The notes under the pieces: generated by a model | Told to the model about the DNA's origin: nothing | The model's database searches: none | The model's input: only the letters and a program-made list of their open reading frames with translations | Assembly (NCBI RefSeq): GCF_003002065.1 | Contig: NZ_PVZG01000011.1 | Location: forward strand, 124,001-188,000 | Reading direction: 5' to 3' | Origin: Pseudosporangium ferrugineum | GTDB lineage: Bacteria > Actinomycetota > Actinomycetes > Mycobacteriales > Micromonosporaceae | Length of the DNA stretch: 64,000 nt | Shown here: in pieces, positions 43,842-53,310 of the stretch | Position numbering within the stretch: the stretch's first letter is position 1 | Layout of the letters: the number at the start of each line of letters is the position of its first letter | Translations under genes and position numbers: made by a program

Positions 43842-45674
43842 TCAGGTGTTCTGTTTGATGCGGTTGGTCAGTTCGGCGATCTGGTTGTAGAGCGAGCGGC
43901 GCTCGGCCATGTGCTGGCGGATCTTGCGGTCGGCGTGCATGACCGTGGTGTGGTCGCGGCCGCCGAATGCCTGGCCGATGCGGGGCAGTGAGAGGTCGGT
44001 CAATTCGCGGCAGAGATACATCGCGACCTGGCGGGCGTTGACCAGGACGCGGGAGCGGGAATGGCCGCGGAGGTCCTCGAGGCTGACGCCGAAGTAGTCC
44101 GCGGTGGAGACCATGATCTGGTCGGCGGTGATTTCCGGGCCGGCGCCGTCGGGCATGAAGTCGCGCAGCACCTCCTCGGCCAGCGAGAGCTGCACCGAGC
44201 TGCGGGTGAGGCTGGCGAAGGCGGTTACCCGGATGAGCGCGCCCTCGAGTTCGCGGATGGAGTTGGAGACCCGGCTCGCGATGAATTCGAGGACGTCGTC
44301 GGGGGCGTACATGCGTTCCTGAGCTGCCTTTTTCTGCAGGATCGCGATGCGCGTCTCGAGGTCGGGCGGCTGGATGTCGGCGAGCAGGCCCCATTCGAAT
44401 CGGGTGCGCATGCGGTCCTCGAGCGTGGCCAGCTGGCGTGGGGAACGGTCCGAACTGATCACGATCTGCTTGTTCGCGTTGTGCAGCGTGTTGAACGTGT
44501 GGAAGAACTCCTCCTGCGTCCGTTCGCGGTTCTCGAGGAACTGGATGTCGTCGATCAGCAGGATGTCGACGTCGCGGTAACGGCGCTGGAAGGCCTGCGT
44601 CTTGTCGTCGCGCAGGCTGTTGATGAAGTCGTTCGTGAACTCCTCGGTGGAGACGTAACGCACGCTGCGCGCGTGGCCGAGGGTGGTCGCGTAATGGCCG
44701 ATCGCGTGCAGCAGGTGCGTTTTGCCGAGCCCCGAGCTGCCGTAGATGAAGAGTGGGTTGTACGCCTTCGCCGGCGATTCCGCGACCGCCACGGAGGCCG
44801 CGTGCGCGAAGCGGTTCGACGAGCCGATGACGAAGGTCTCGAACATGTACTTCGGATTGAGGCGGTTGCCGTCGTTGCCGCCGGGGCGGGCGCCGGGCTG
44901 GGCGCCGCGCATGTCGAGCGGGGTGCGGCCCGGGCCGTTGTCCCCGCCGTGGCGCATCTGCAGGGTGTCGTCGCGGCGGTCCTGGCCGATCAGCGCCGGA
45001 CGGTCGTCGGGGCGGCGCTGGTTCTCGCGGAGCTGGGCCGGCTCGGTCGCCATGCGGTGACCGCCGGCCTCGTTCGGGCTCTCCGGGAAGTGCGGCATCT
45101 GGCGCGGCGGCTCGGGCTTGGACTTCTTTTCCTCCGCCACGGAGGATTTGGCCGGCTCGGGCTGGCCCATCGGCAGCGGCGGCGCGAACAACGCGTCCTG
45201 ACTGTCGCGCGCGGCGGGAACGTTGCGCTGGAAGGGCGCCTGCGCCGACCCGGTCGGTGCGTCGTCCGGCTCGTAAGGCTCCGGGTACGCGGCGGGCTGT
45301 GGATAACGATCCGGGTACGCCGGCGGCGGCGCGTCCGCGTAGTGCGCGGGCGGCTGGCTGGACGGCTCCGGCGGCGGGTTGCCGTAGACGGTGCCGGGAC
45401 GTCCCGAACCGTCCTCGGGCGGCCGCACGGTCACCGCGACCTGTATGGGCCGGCCGAGCCTGCGGGACAGCGCCTCGGTGATCGCCAGCCGCAGCCGCGA
45501 CTCGATCACGTCCCGCGTGTACGTGTCCGGCACGGAGAGCAGCGCGGTGTCCTCCACGATGGCGCGCAGGCGGGTCAGCCGAAGGTACGCACGCTGCTGT
45601 GCGGACGCGATCTCGTCCGCCAGTTCGTCCGTAGCCGCAGCCCACACCCCGCCAAGGTCGACCGTATCGGCCAC
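43842..45674 (-). CDS. dnaA: Chromosomal replication initiator DnaA
   Basis: 610 residues from GTG 45674 (VADTVDLGGVWAAATDEL), which matches the usual N-terminus and has GGGGGTG upstream; an open extension to 45782 is not conserved. Domain I covers 1-95. Domain II is a long Pro/Gln-rich linker of about 190 residues, typical of actinomycetes. Domain III has Walker A GSSGLGKT from 312 and Walker B ILLIDDIQF near 371. Domain IV has the DNA-binding signature GRDHTTVMHADRKI from 572. A DnaA box (TGTGGATAA, 45298-45306) lies inside the linker coding region, and two lie upstream. Confidence 0.97.
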   Translation of the reverse strand: MADTVDLGGVWAAATDELADEIASAQQRAYLRLTRLRAIVEDTALLSVPDTYTRDVIESRLRLAITEALSRRLGRPIQVAVTVRPPEDGSGRPGTVYGNPPPEPSSQPPAHYADAPPPAYPDRYPQPAAYPEPYEPDDAPTGSAQAPFQRNVPAARDSQDALFAPPLPMGQPEPAKSSVAEEKKSKPEPPRQMPHFPESPNEAGGHRMATEPAQLRENQRRPDDRPALIGQDRRDDTLQMRHGGDNGPGRTPLDMRGAQPGARPGGNDGNRLNPKYMFETFVIGSSNRFAHAASVAVAESPAKAYNPLFIYGSSGLGKTHLLHAIGHYATTLGHARSVRYVSTEEFTNDFINSLRDDKTQAFQRRYRDVDILLIDDIQFLENRERTQEEFFHTFNTLHNANKQIVISSDRSPRQLATLEDRMRTRFEWGLLADIQPPDLETRIAILQKKAAQERMYAPDDVLEFIASRVSNSIRELEGALIRVTAFASLTRSSVQLSLAEEVLRDFMPDGAGPEITADQIMVSTADYFGVSLEDLRGHSRSRVLVNARQVAMYLCRELTDLSLPRIGQAFGGRDHTTVMHADRKIRQHMAERRSLYNQIAELTNRIKQNT

Positions 45675-46162
45675 CGCCGCGCACCCCCATCGCCCCGGAA
45701 TCCCGGTGCCCTTGTCCGGCTTCCGCCCTTGCCCGCCGTCACCCGTACGGGCGACGGACCGGCTCCCCCCAACCCAGCACATTCAACGTGCTGAACATGC
45801 ACGGCGCCACCGGCTGTCCACAGGTTATCCACAACCTGTGCATTCGTCGGCGGTCGCTCCCCGGCCGGATGGTCGGCAGACTTCCCGGAGCCTGTGCTGG
45901 CGCGGGAAAACAGGCTCACCGTGCCGAACGATTCACCGCCTCGTCGGTTCCTACCCGGGTCCCGGCGAGGGCGGTCTGCGAACAGCGCTGAAGACCAGCA
46001 AACGGGCACGCTAACAGCGCGGCAGCGTCCGCATCAACCGCCGGTCCCCACCCCGGAGCAGACGTGGCACGAAAAGATTCATTCCGTACGCGCGTAGACC
46101 GGCGTGAGTGACGGACGCGTGGGTGACGGACGCTACCTCACGGCGCGCCGCCAGGCGGATAG
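45675..46162. promoter_or_regulatory. dnaA promoter region with DnaA boxes
   Basis: CTGTCCACA (45814-45822) and perfect TTATCCACA (45825-45833) lie about 140-160 bp upstream of the dnaA start, a typical place for DnaA autoregulation. The gap to rpmH has no other gene. Confidence 0.7.
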
Positions 46163-46191
46163 TTGACCACCCCGGGGGTGCTGCGTAGGGT
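46163..46191 (+). promoter_or_regulatory. rpmH promoter
   Basis: TTGACC (46163-46168) and TAGGGT (46186-46191) with 17-bp spacing form a good housekeeping sigma promoter, about 85 bp before rpmH. Confidence 0.75.
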
Positions 46192-46275
46192 CGAGCGGTT
46201 GCTCCGCCGCGCTCTGCTAAAGTGGCGTCTTGCAGCTTGATGCCCCCTGGACGTAGTTGAAGACGGAGTTCTGAC

Positions 46276-46413
46276 GTGAGCAAGCGCACCTACCAGCCGA
46301 ACAACCGCCGGCGCGCCAAGACCCACGGTTTCCGGCTGCGCATGCGCACCCGCGCCGGCCGCGCCATCCTCTCCTCCCGCCGCACCAAGGGCCGCGGCAA
46401 GCTGTCGGCCTGA
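46276..46413 (+). CDS. rpmH: 50S ribosomal protein L34
   Basis: 45-residue basic ribosomal protein, complete. It begins VSKRTYQPNNRRRAKTHGF and ends SSRRTKGRGKLSA, matching L34 throughout. It starts at GTG 46276. It is divergent from dnaA and first in the rpmH-rnpA-yidD-yidC-jag-rsmG-parA-parB series. It is too short for most frame cut-offs. Confidence 0.97.
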   Translation: MSKRTYQPNNRRRAKTHGFRLRMRTRAGRAILSSRRTKGRGKLSA

Positions 46414-46447
46414 GCCGACCGCGGGCCGGGTCGGATGCCAGGTAGTC

Positions 46448-46804
46448 GTGCTGGCCGCTGCGCAGCGACTGCGGCGTAGCTCCGACTTCGCCGCAGCGGT
46501 TCGCGGTGGCCGCCGAGCCGGCCGTGGCACCGTTGTCGTACACCTGCTTGTCGATGAGCCGGCGCAAGCCCCCGAGGCGCGCGCCGGCTTTGTCGTGTCC
46601 AAGGCCGTGGGCAACGCGGTGGTCCGCAACAAGGTCCGCCGCCGGCTCCGCCACCTGGTACGCCCCCGGCTGAGTTCGCTGCCGCCCGGCACCTCACTGG
46701 TCGTCCGCGCGCTGCCGGCGGCCGCCGCCGCGTCCTTCGAGACCCTCGGCACCGACCTCGACGCGGCCCTCGCCGCCGCCCGCGCACCCCGGAGGCGGCG
46801 ATGA
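46448..46804 (+). CDS. rnpA: Ribonuclease P protein component
   Basis: 118-residue protein subunit of RNase P, which matures tRNA 5' ends with the catalytic RNA. The conserved RNR motif is in VSKAVGNAVVRNKVRRRLRHLVR (residues about 50-72), after an N-terminal LRRSSDFAAAVRGG. GTG 46448 is the first good start. Its stop overlaps the yidD start (ATGA). Confidence 0.95.
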   Translation: MLAAAQRLRRSSDFAAAVRGGRRAGRGTVVVHLLVDEPAQAPEARAGFVVSKAVGNAVVRNKVRRRLRHLVRPRLSSLPPGTSLVVRALPAAAAASFETLGTDLDAALAAARAPRRRR

Positions 46805-47058
46805 CACCCGTTGCCCGGCTGCTGACCGCGCCGATCGTCGCGTACCGTCGTTATGTGAGCCCGGCTCTGCCGGCCCGCTGTCGGTTCTACCCCTCGTGCA
46901 GCGCGTACGCCCAGGAGGCGCTCGCGAAGCACGGCGCGTTCCACGGGACCGGCTTGGCGATCTGGCGGCTGCTGCGCTGCCACCCTTTCCACCCTGGCGG
47001 GTTCGACCCGGTGCCCGATCCGATCCGTCACCGTCCTGCCGATGTGACTGGAGCATGA
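46801..47058 (+). CDS. yidD: Membrane protein insertion efficiency factor YidD
   Basis: 85-residue YidD-type protein that aids membrane protein insertion. Motifs are YRRYVSPALPARCRFYPSCSAYAQEAL with conserved Cys residues and LLRCHPFHPGGFDPVP. It overlaps rnpA by 4 bp and ends 1 bp before yidC, so the three are coupled. Confidence 0.95.
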   Translation: MTPVARLLTAPIVAYRRYVSPALPARCRFYPSCSAYAQEALAKHGAFHGTGLAIWRLLRCHPFHPGGFDPVPDPIRHRPADVTGA

Positions 47059-47059
47059 A

Positions 47060-48088
47060 TTGAGTCTCGACTGGATCTACTACGCCATTTCGTGGATCCT
47101 CCTGCGCTGGCATGCCCTGTGGGACACCATCGGCATCCCCGACGGCCGGGTGCTCGGCACCAACTGGTCCTGGATCCTCTCGATCGTCTTCCTGGTGGTG
47201 ACGCTGCGCGTCATCCTGTTCCCCGTCTTCGTCAAGCAGATCAAGTCCCAGCGGGCGATGCAGGCGCTGCAGCCCAAGGTCAAGGAGCTGCAGGAGAAGC
47301 ACAAGGGCGACCGGGAGACGCTCCAGAAGGAAATGATGGAGCTGTACCGCGTCGAGAAGGCCAACCCCCTGATGGGCTGCCTCCCGATGTTCCTGCAGAT
47401 CCCGGTCTTCCTGGGCCTGTTCCACGTTCTGCGCCGGCTGAACCCCGACAACCCCCAGCCCAATCTGTACGGCTGGACCGCCGACCAGTTCCGTGACGCG
47501 ACCCACTCGGCGCTCTTCACCGCCCCGCTGCCCGCGAAGTTCGGCTCATCCGCCACCGAGCTGACCCAGCTGGGCGCGAACAGCGGCGTCACCGTGAAGA
47601 TCATTGCCGCGGTGCTGGTCCTCACCATGATGGCCACCACGTACCTGACCAGCCGCCAGATGATCCTCAAGACCGGCTGGGCCGAAGACCCGCAGCAGAA
47701 GATGATCCAGCGGTTGATGCTCTACGGCATCCCGCTGTCGTTGCTCGTCTCCGGCGCCCTGTTCCCGATCGGTGTGGTCATCTACTGGGTCACGAACAAC
47801 CTCTTCAGCCTGGCCCAGCAGCAGTGGGTGCTCCGCAAGTTCCCGCCGCCGCAGGTCGCCGGGAAGCCGGGCACCACGCCGGCCCGCTCGGCCAACGGCG
47901 CGACCGCCGCGAAGGGCACCACGAAGAACCCCGTGCAGCCCGCCGGTCGTGGCCTGTTCGGCCGCAAGCAGGCCGAGCCCGAGCCGCAGACGCCGGTGGT
48001 CGACACCAAGGCGCTCGCCCCGAAGCCGGGCGCCAAGCCGGTGAACCCGAAGAAGGGAACCAGGCCGGCCAACAAACCCAAGGGATGA
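47060..48088 (+). CDS. yidC: Membrane protein insertase YidC/Oxa1
   Basis: 342-residue insertase with a short N-terminus and about five membrane helices: near residues 5-20, 35-55 (WSWILSIVFLVVTLRVILFPVF), 105-125, 175-195 and 225-245. The cytoplasmic hairpin MQALQPKVKELQEKHKGDRETLQKEMMELYR and NPLMGCLPMFLQIPVFLGLFHVLRR are diagnostic. The start is TTG 47060, a rare codon, because ATG 47055 would terminate at once; GGAGC lies upstream. The C-terminal 80 residues are basic and ribosome-binding-like. Confidence 0.95.
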   Translation: MSLDWIYYAISWILLRWHALWDTIGIPDGRVLGTNWSWILSIVFLVVTLRVILFPVFVKQIKSQRAMQALQPKVKELQEKHKGDRETLQKEMMELYRVEKANPLMGCLPMFLQIPVFLGLFHVLRRLNPDNPQPNLYGWTADQFRDATHSALFTAPLPAKFGSSATELTQLGANSGVTVKIIAAVLVLTMMATTYLTSRQMILKTGWAEDPQQKMIQRLMLYGIPLSLLVSGALFPIGVVIYWVTNNLFSLAQQQWVLRKFPPPQVAGKPGTTPARSANGATAAKGTTKNPVQPAGRGLFGRKQAEPEPQTPVVDTKALAPKPGAKPVNPKKGTRPANKPKG

Positions 48089-48233
48089 CGCAGCAGCGGC
48101 CCGGGCCTCGCCCGGGCCGCGCGCGGCCCCCGGGTGGGCGGCGACAAAGACCTCCCCGAGCCGGCGATGGACGACGCCGGCACGGGAAACAGCGGACCGA
48201 GCAGGTCCGGCCCGAGAGTACGGAGATGAGACC

Positions 48234-48794
48234 GTGACCGACACCAGCACTCCCAGCACCGAGGAGACGGCCGCCGCCACCGCGGAGTCGACCGGCACGG
48301 AGGAGACCAAGAAGTCGGAGAGCGTGACCTCCGACTCCGACCTGTTCCGGCAGAGCGAGATCGCCGCCGACTACATCGAGGGACTGCTCGACATCCTCGA
48401 CTACGACGGCGACATCGACGAGCTCGTGTCGGCGGGCCGGCCGATGGTCGAGGTCGTCGGCGGCCGGCTGCAGCCGCTCGTCGGCCAGCGCGGCGCCACG
48501 CTGGAGGCGCTGCAGGAGCTGACCCGCCTGGCGATCTTCCGGGCGACCGGCTCCCCGAGCCGCCTGCTGCTCGACATCGGCGGCTACCGCGCGACCCGCC
48601 GCAAGGAACTGACCGCGGTCGCCCGCAACGCGGTGGAGAAGGTCAAGGAGCACGGCGACGCCGTACGCCTGGAGCCGATGTCGGCCTTCGAGCGCAAGTG
48701 CGTGCACGACGTGGTCAACGCGATCCAGGGCGTGGAGAGCGAGTCCGAGGGCGTGGAGCCCAACCGTCGCATCATCGTGCGGCCGGCGGACTGA
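48234..48794 (+). CDS. Jag/KhpB-type RNA-binding protein
   Basis: 186 residues with an acidic Ser/Thr N-terminus (1-35), a KH domain (about 45-110, with IEGLLDILDYDGDI and LVGQRGATLEALQELTRLA) and an R3H domain (about 115-180, ending EGVEPNRRIIVRPAD). The KH GxxG loop is GQRG. Jag/KhpB proteins bind RNA and affect cell-wall growth. The start is GTG 48234, 145 bp after yidC. Confidence 0.9.
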   Translation: MTDTSTPSTEETAAATAESTGTEETKKSESVTSDSDLFRQSEIAADYIEGLLDILDYDGDIDELVSAGRPMVEVVGGRLQPLVGQRGATLEALQELTRLAIFRATGSPSRLLLDIGGYRATRRKELTAVARNAVEKVKEHGDAVRLEPMSAFERKCVHDVVNAIQGVESESEGVEPNRRIIVRPAD

Positions 48795-48803
48795 TCGCGC
48801 GAC

Positions 48804-49781
48804 ATGACTGAACCCCGCTTCGGCGTGGGAGACGGCGGCTCGGGTGCTGTGGTGCCCGGGCCGTCTTCGTCTTCCCCGTCTGCCGCCTCCTCTCCGCCGC
48901 CCGCTTCCGCCGGGCTCTCTGCTTCCGGTGGCCCCTCCCCTTCTTCCTCTTTTTCTGCCCCTCCTTCTGGCTCGCCTTCGGCCTCCGCGTCCGAGCCTGC
49001 GTCGGCGTCCGTCTCCGCGGGGGCTGAGTTGCTGGAGCCGCCGGTCGAGCATCGGGCCGCCGCGGAGTCCGTCTTCGGTGAGCGCCTCGCTCTGGCCGGC
49101 CGGTATGCCTCCCTGCTGGCCACGGACGGCGTCGTACGCGGATTGATCGGTCCCCGGGAGGCGCCGCGACTCTGGGAACGCCACCTCATCAACTGTGGCG
49201 TTATGTCCGAGATGATCCCTATAGGTGCTTCGGTGATTGACGTGGGGTCTGGTGCCGGTTTGCCCGGTATCGTGCTGGCAGTGGCCCGGCCTGATCTCAC
49301 GATCACCCTGGTCGAGCCGCTGGCACGACGTACCGCTTTCCTGTCCGAAGCGGTGACAGCGCTCGGCCTCGACGCGACGGTCACAGTCGTCCGGGGGCGA
49401 GCGGAAGACCTCGCCGGTGGACCCCCCGCCCTCGCCGATGTCGTCACCGCCCGCGCCGTGGCGCCGCTGGACCGGCTGGCCGGTTGGTGCCTGCCCCTCG
49501 CCGCCGTCGGCGGCCGGCTCCTGGCCCTCAAGGGTGCCACGGCCGACGAGGAGGTGGCGGAGCACCGCGGGGCAGTCGACCGTCTCGGCGGCGGCGAGCC
49601 GGTCGTCCGGCTCTGCGGGATCGGTCTGATCGACCCGCCGTCCACGGTGGTGGAGATCGTGCGGGAACGCGACGTCGTGGCACCACGGCCGAGGCCGTCC
49701 AAGCGGGCGGCCACCCCGGGCCGCTCTGCCGACGACGCCGGCGGACGCGGCTCCGGCAAGAGGAGATCGCGGAGGAGATAG
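48804..49781 (+). CDS. rsmG: 16S rRNA (guanine527-N7)-methyltransferase
   Basis: 325 residues. The methyltransferase core starts near residue 75 (LEPPVEHRAAAESVFGERL) and has RLWERHLINC, SAM motif VIDVGSGAGLPGIVLAV and VTARAVAPLDRL. It methylates G527 of 16S rRNA. The first 70 residues are a Ser/Pro/Ala-only extension absent from usual RsmG proteins, so the true start could be further inside, but no better start is seen. The stop is immediately followed by an ATG opening the long parA frame. Confidence 0.92.
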   Translation: MTEPRFGVGDGGSGAVVPGPSSSSPSAASSPPPASAGLSASGGPSPSSSFSAPPSGSPSASASEPASASVSAGAELLEPPVEHRAAAESVFGERLALAGRYASLLATDGVVRGLIGPREAPRLWERHLINCGVMSEMIPIGASVIDVGSGAGLPGIVLAVARPDLTITLVEPLARRTAFLSEAVTALGLDATVTVVRGRAEDLAGGPPALADVVTARAVAPLDRLAGWCLPLAAVGGRLLALKGATADEEVAEHRGAVDRLGGGEPVVRLCGIGLIDPPSTVVEIVRERDVVAPRPRPSKRAATPGRSADDAGGRGSGKRRSRRR

Positions 49782-50582
49782 ATGGCCAGGCGGGGCGCGC
49801 GGAAACGTACGGGGAAACAGCCACGACCCGCGCCCGGGCCATCCCCCGCCTCGCCGCGGTCCGGGATTTCGGTGTCGGCGGGTGTGCCTGCCCCGGTGAG
49901 CGTCGGGGAATCCGGCGGTGTCGGAAGGGCAGGGACCGGCGTCGCTGCCGGTTCGGGTCCGGCTCCCGCCCCTGGCACGCCCGGTTCCGCCTCGGCTGGT
50001 CCCGCCCCTGCCCGGCCCGCCTCGACTGGTCCCATCTCGGCCGGTCCCGCCCCTACTCGGTCCCTCTCGGCTGGTCCCATCACTCCTGGTCCCGCCTCCG
50101 CCGGTCCTCCCTTGGCTGATCGCGCCATGACTGGTCCGGGCTCTGCTGGTTCGGTCTTTGGTTCTGCCGCTTCGCTGGTCGCTAGGGGCGTTGCGCTGGC
50201 CGCTTCCGACCATGCCGCGGTTGAGCGCCGCCCCGAGGAACCGAGGTCGATCCCCGAGCGGGCTGACGAGCCGGAGGTCCCCGCTTACGCGGTCGTCAGG
50301 GGTTCGCCTCGGCGGTCGGCTTCCGGACTCGGCTGGCCCGATTCCGTTCGGACCTACGGCGGCAAGCTGCGGCTCCTGCCCGGATTCATGGTCTTCGAGA
50401 CGTCTCCGATCCTGTCGGTCTGGACTCAACAGGCGGACAACCGTGGCAACGCTCGCCCGACGGCCGTAGGCTGGCCGCGCGTCGATAGTGTGGACCGGAC
50501 GGCAGGCGCGACCGCGCCGCCGTTTCCTGCCGGACCGCACGCTCGCGGTGCCGACTCAATCCAACCAGGCAGGGATAAAACG
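49782..50582 (+). other. Open, low-complexity stretch before parA
   Basis: 801 bp in frame with ParA and open from an ATG touching the rsmG stop. Much of it (49970-50110) is degenerate 15-bp units around TCGGCTGGTCCC, with weaker GC bias at codon position three than neighbours. It is either a very long disordered ParA N-terminus (775 residues in total) or untranslated; I prefer the second because of the ribosome-binding site before 50583. Confidence 0.5.
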
Positions 50583-52109
50583 GTGCATGAGTATGGCAGG
50601 GGCCCGGACGGCGACCCCGGCTGGGATGGTGTTTCACGTGAAACCGATCCCGAGGCCGGGTCCGACCGGAGTGTGAGCTTGAGTGTCAGCTTCAACAGCG
50701 GCGACCAGGGCGTCCCACAGCCTCGCGCCGGCAACGGCGGGCAGGTGTACGGCACCCCGGTGAGCACGCCGGACTCCCCGCTGACCGATTCTCGTAGACC
50801 GGCCCCGGCGCCTCGAACAGGCCCGCCCGCGGCGCCGGTGTCGGGCTCTGCGCCCGTACCGTCGTCTGGTCCGAGCATGCAGCCCGGCGGGGAATACGCG
50901 GCCCGGCCGACCTCGGCGCCTCCCTTCTCTGCGCCCACGGTGGCGGTGCCCTCGGTGTCCGCTCCCCCGGCCGCCGCCGTCTCGGGGCCGCCGACTGGTG
51001 CGTCATTGGCTTCCGGATCGCCCGGCGTGGGGTCTCCCTCACCGGCGACTCCTTCGCTCGGGGCCGAGTCTCCTTCGCTCGAGGCCGCCAGCTCGCCCGG
51101 CGGTACCGCCCGCGGGGCCACGGCGTCGGCCGATGGAGCTGCCGGCTCGGCTACGGGGGTTTCCGGCGCCGGTGCGCCCGGGCCGTCGGTCAATGGCGGG
51201 GCCGAACATGTTTCACGTGAAACGCCGAACCGGGATGAGGATGATCCACCCTTGGCCATGGAAGCGTTGCGAGCTGTGCAGATCCTCAACCCGAGCGGCG
51301 AGATCTCGATGCCCCGGCCCGATCATCCGCGGGTCCTGTGCGTGGCGAACCAGAAGGGCGGCGTGGGCAAGACGACCACGACCGTGAACCTGGCTGTCGC
51401 TCTCGCGCTGCACGGCAACCGCGTTCTCGTGGTCGACCTGGACCCCCAGGGGAACGCGTCCACCGGGCTCAACGTGCCGCACCACGCCGGCGTGCCCGAC
51501 GTCTACGACTGCCTCATCGACAACGTGCCACTTGCCGAGGTCGCGCAGCCGGTGGAGGGGATTCCGAACCTCTTCTGCGTACCGGCAACGATCGACCTGG
51601 CCGGCGCGGAGATCGAGCTGGTCTCCGTCGTCGCGCGGGAGTCGCGGCTCGCCCGCGCGATCACCGCGCACCCGGAGAAGTTCGACTACGTCTTCATCGA
51701 CTGCCCGCCGTCGCTCGGCCTCCTGACGGTCAACGCCCTCTGTGCGGCGCAGGAGGTGCTGATCCCCATCCAGTGCGAGTACTACGCGCTTGAAGGCCTG
51801 AACCAACTGATCAACAACATCAATCTGGTACGCCAGCACCTGAACCCCACGCTGGACGTCTCCACGATCCTGCTGACCATGTACGACCGCCGTACGCGCC
51901 TCGCGGACGCGGTCGAGCAGGACGTTCGCAACCACTTCGGCGACAAGGTGCTGGAGGCGGTCATCCCCCGCAACGTACGGGTGTCGGAGGCTCCGAGCTA
52001 CGGCCAGTCCGTGATGACCTACGATCCGGGTTCGCGGGGCGCCACGAGCTACTTCGAGGCGGCTCTGGAGATCGCTATGCGCGGGGTCAACACGGGAGGC
52101 ACGGCATGA
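50583..52109 (+). CDS. parA: Chromosome partitioning ATPase ParA
   Basis: 508 residues from GTG 50583, preceded by AGGCAGGGA. About 240 disordered residues are followed by a full ParA: deviant Walker A KGGVGKTTTT (258-267), VVDLDPQGNAST, FIDCPPSLGLLTVNA and the C-terminal PRNVRVSEAPSYGQSV. ParA works with ParB-parS in origin segregation. Two parS sites lie inside the disordered region and encode VSRET; Streptomyces ParA has the same peptide. The start is uncertain: ATG 49782 would give 775 residues. It overlaps parB by 4 bp. Confidence 0.9.
   Translation: MHEYGRGPDGDPGWDGVSRETDPEAGSDRSVSLSVSFNSGDQGVPQPRAGNGGQVYGTPVSTPDSPLTDSRRPAPAPRTGPPAAPVSGSAPVPSSGPSMQPGGEYAARPTSAPPFSAPTVAVPSVSAPPAAAVSGPPTGASLASGSPGVGSPSPATPSLGAESPSLEAASSPGGTARGATASADGAAGSATGVSGAGAPGPSVNGGAEHVSRETPNRDEDDPPLAMEALRAVQILNPSGEISMPRPDHPRVLCVANQKGGVGKTTTTVNLAVALALHGNRVLVVDLDPQGNASTGLNVPHHAGVPDVYDCLIDNVPLAEVAQPVEGIPNLFCVPATIDLAGAEIELVSVVARESRLARAITAHPEKFDYVFIDCPPSLGLLTVNALCAAQEVLIPIQCEYYALEGLNQLINNINLVRQHLNPTLDVSTILLTMYDRRTRLADAVEQDVRNHFGDKVLEAVIPRNVRVSEAPSYGQSVMTYDPGSRGATSYFEAALEIAMRGVNTGGTA
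50630..50645. other. parS site inside parA
   Basis: TGTTTCACGTGAAACC, one base from consensus, in frame as VSRET. Confidence 0.9.
51209..51224. other. parS site inside parA
   Basis: TGTTTCACGTGAAACG, one base from consensus, in frame as VSRET just before the ATPase domain. Confidence 0.92.
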
Positions 52110-53203
52110 AGAACCGTCCACGAGGTGGCCTCGGCCGCGGCCTGGGGGCCTTGATCCCCACGGCACCGCCGGCCGGCGCCGCGGTGGTCACCGAGGATCC
52201 CCCGCCGGCGACCGCACCCGCCCCGGCGCAGCCGTCCGCGCCGGCCAGCTCGTCCCCGGCCGAGCCGTCGACACCTCCCGCGGCTCCTTCCTCGGCTCCT
52301 TCCTCTGCACCGACCGAGTCGGCACCGGTCCCGCCGGTCGCCGCGCCTGACCCGGCCGAGCAGGGTCTCGCTCCGGTCCCGGGCGCCCGCTTCGCCGAGC
52401 TGCCCGTCACGGCGATCGTCCCGAACCCGAAGCAACCGCGGCACGTCTTCGACGAGGAAGCGCTCGAGGAGCTCAAGACCTCGATCCAGGAGGTCGGCTT
52501 CCTGCAGCCGATCGTCGTCCGAGACCTCGGCGACGGCAAGTACGAACTGGTCATGGGCGAGCGCCGTTGGCGCGCGGCCCAGGCGGTCGGCAAGGAATCC
52601 ATCCCGGCAATCGTCCGCGAAACCCGCGACGATGCCATGCTCCGCGACGCCCTCCTCGAGAACATCCACCGCGCCAACCTCAACCCTCTCGAAGAGGCGG
52701 CCGCCTACCAGCAACTGCTGGAGGAGTTCGGCGCCACACACGAGGAACTCGCGCGTCGGATCGGCCGCAGCCGCCCCCAGATCTCGAACACCATAAGGCT
52801 CCTCAACCTCCCCGCACCGGTCCAGCGCCGCGTCGCGGCGGGGGTGCTCTCGGCCGGCCACGCGCGCGCCCTGCTCGGCCTGGAGGACAGCGACGCCCAA
52901 GAGCAACTCGCGCTACGAATCGTGGCCGAGGGTCTTTCGGTACGCGCCACAGAAGAGCTCGTATCGCTCGCCGTCGCCGACGGCCCGTCGAAGAAGTCGG
53001 CCCCGGCCCGCCGCCCCAAGGTGCACGCACCGGCCCTGAACGATCTGGCCGACCGCCTCTCGGATCGCTTCGACACCCGCGTGAAAGTCGACATCGGCCG
53101 GAACAAGGGCAAGATCACGATCGAGTTCGCCACGGTCGACGACCTCGAACGAATCGTCGGCATGATCGGCGTAGAAGACGAGGGCGCCGCCTCCTCGGAC
53201 TGA
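52106..53203 (+). CDS. parB: Chromosome partitioning protein ParB
   Basis: 365-residue CTP-dependent DNA clamp that loads at parS and spreads. An N-terminal KNRPRGGLGRGLGALIP is the usual ParA-contact region. A Pro/Ala linker follows to about residue 90, then the ParB/Srx domain with the CTP motif GERRWRAA. The helix-turn-helix contains EELARRIGRSRPQISNTIRLL, and the dimerisation domain ends the protein. It starts inside the end of parA (ATGA). Confidence 0.96.
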   Translation: MKNRPRGGLGRGLGALIPTAPPAGAAVVTEDPPPATAPAPAQPSAPASSSPAEPSTPPAAPSSAPSSAPTESAPVPPVAAPDPAEQGLAPVPGARFAELPVTAIVPNPKQPRHVFDEEALEELKTSIQEVGFLQPIVVRDLGDGKYELVMGERRWRAAQAVGKESIPAIVRETRDDAMLRDALLENIHRANLNPLEEAAAYQQLLEEFGATHEELARRIGRSRPQISNTIRLLNLPAPVQRRVAAGVLSAGHARALLGLEDSDAQEQLALRIVAEGLSVRATEELVSLAVADGPSKKSAPARRPKVHAPALNDLADRLSDRFDTRVKVDIGRNKGKITIEFATVDDLERIVGMIGVEDEGAASSD

Positions 53204-53310
53204 GCGTGGTCCGGTTGGTTTTATCTTGCTGACCGTCCTCCGGCTCACCGCACGAGTCGAGACTCACTCCTCTCGGCTCGTGGCTGGTGGCAGACAAAGC
53301 TCGTGTCTTG

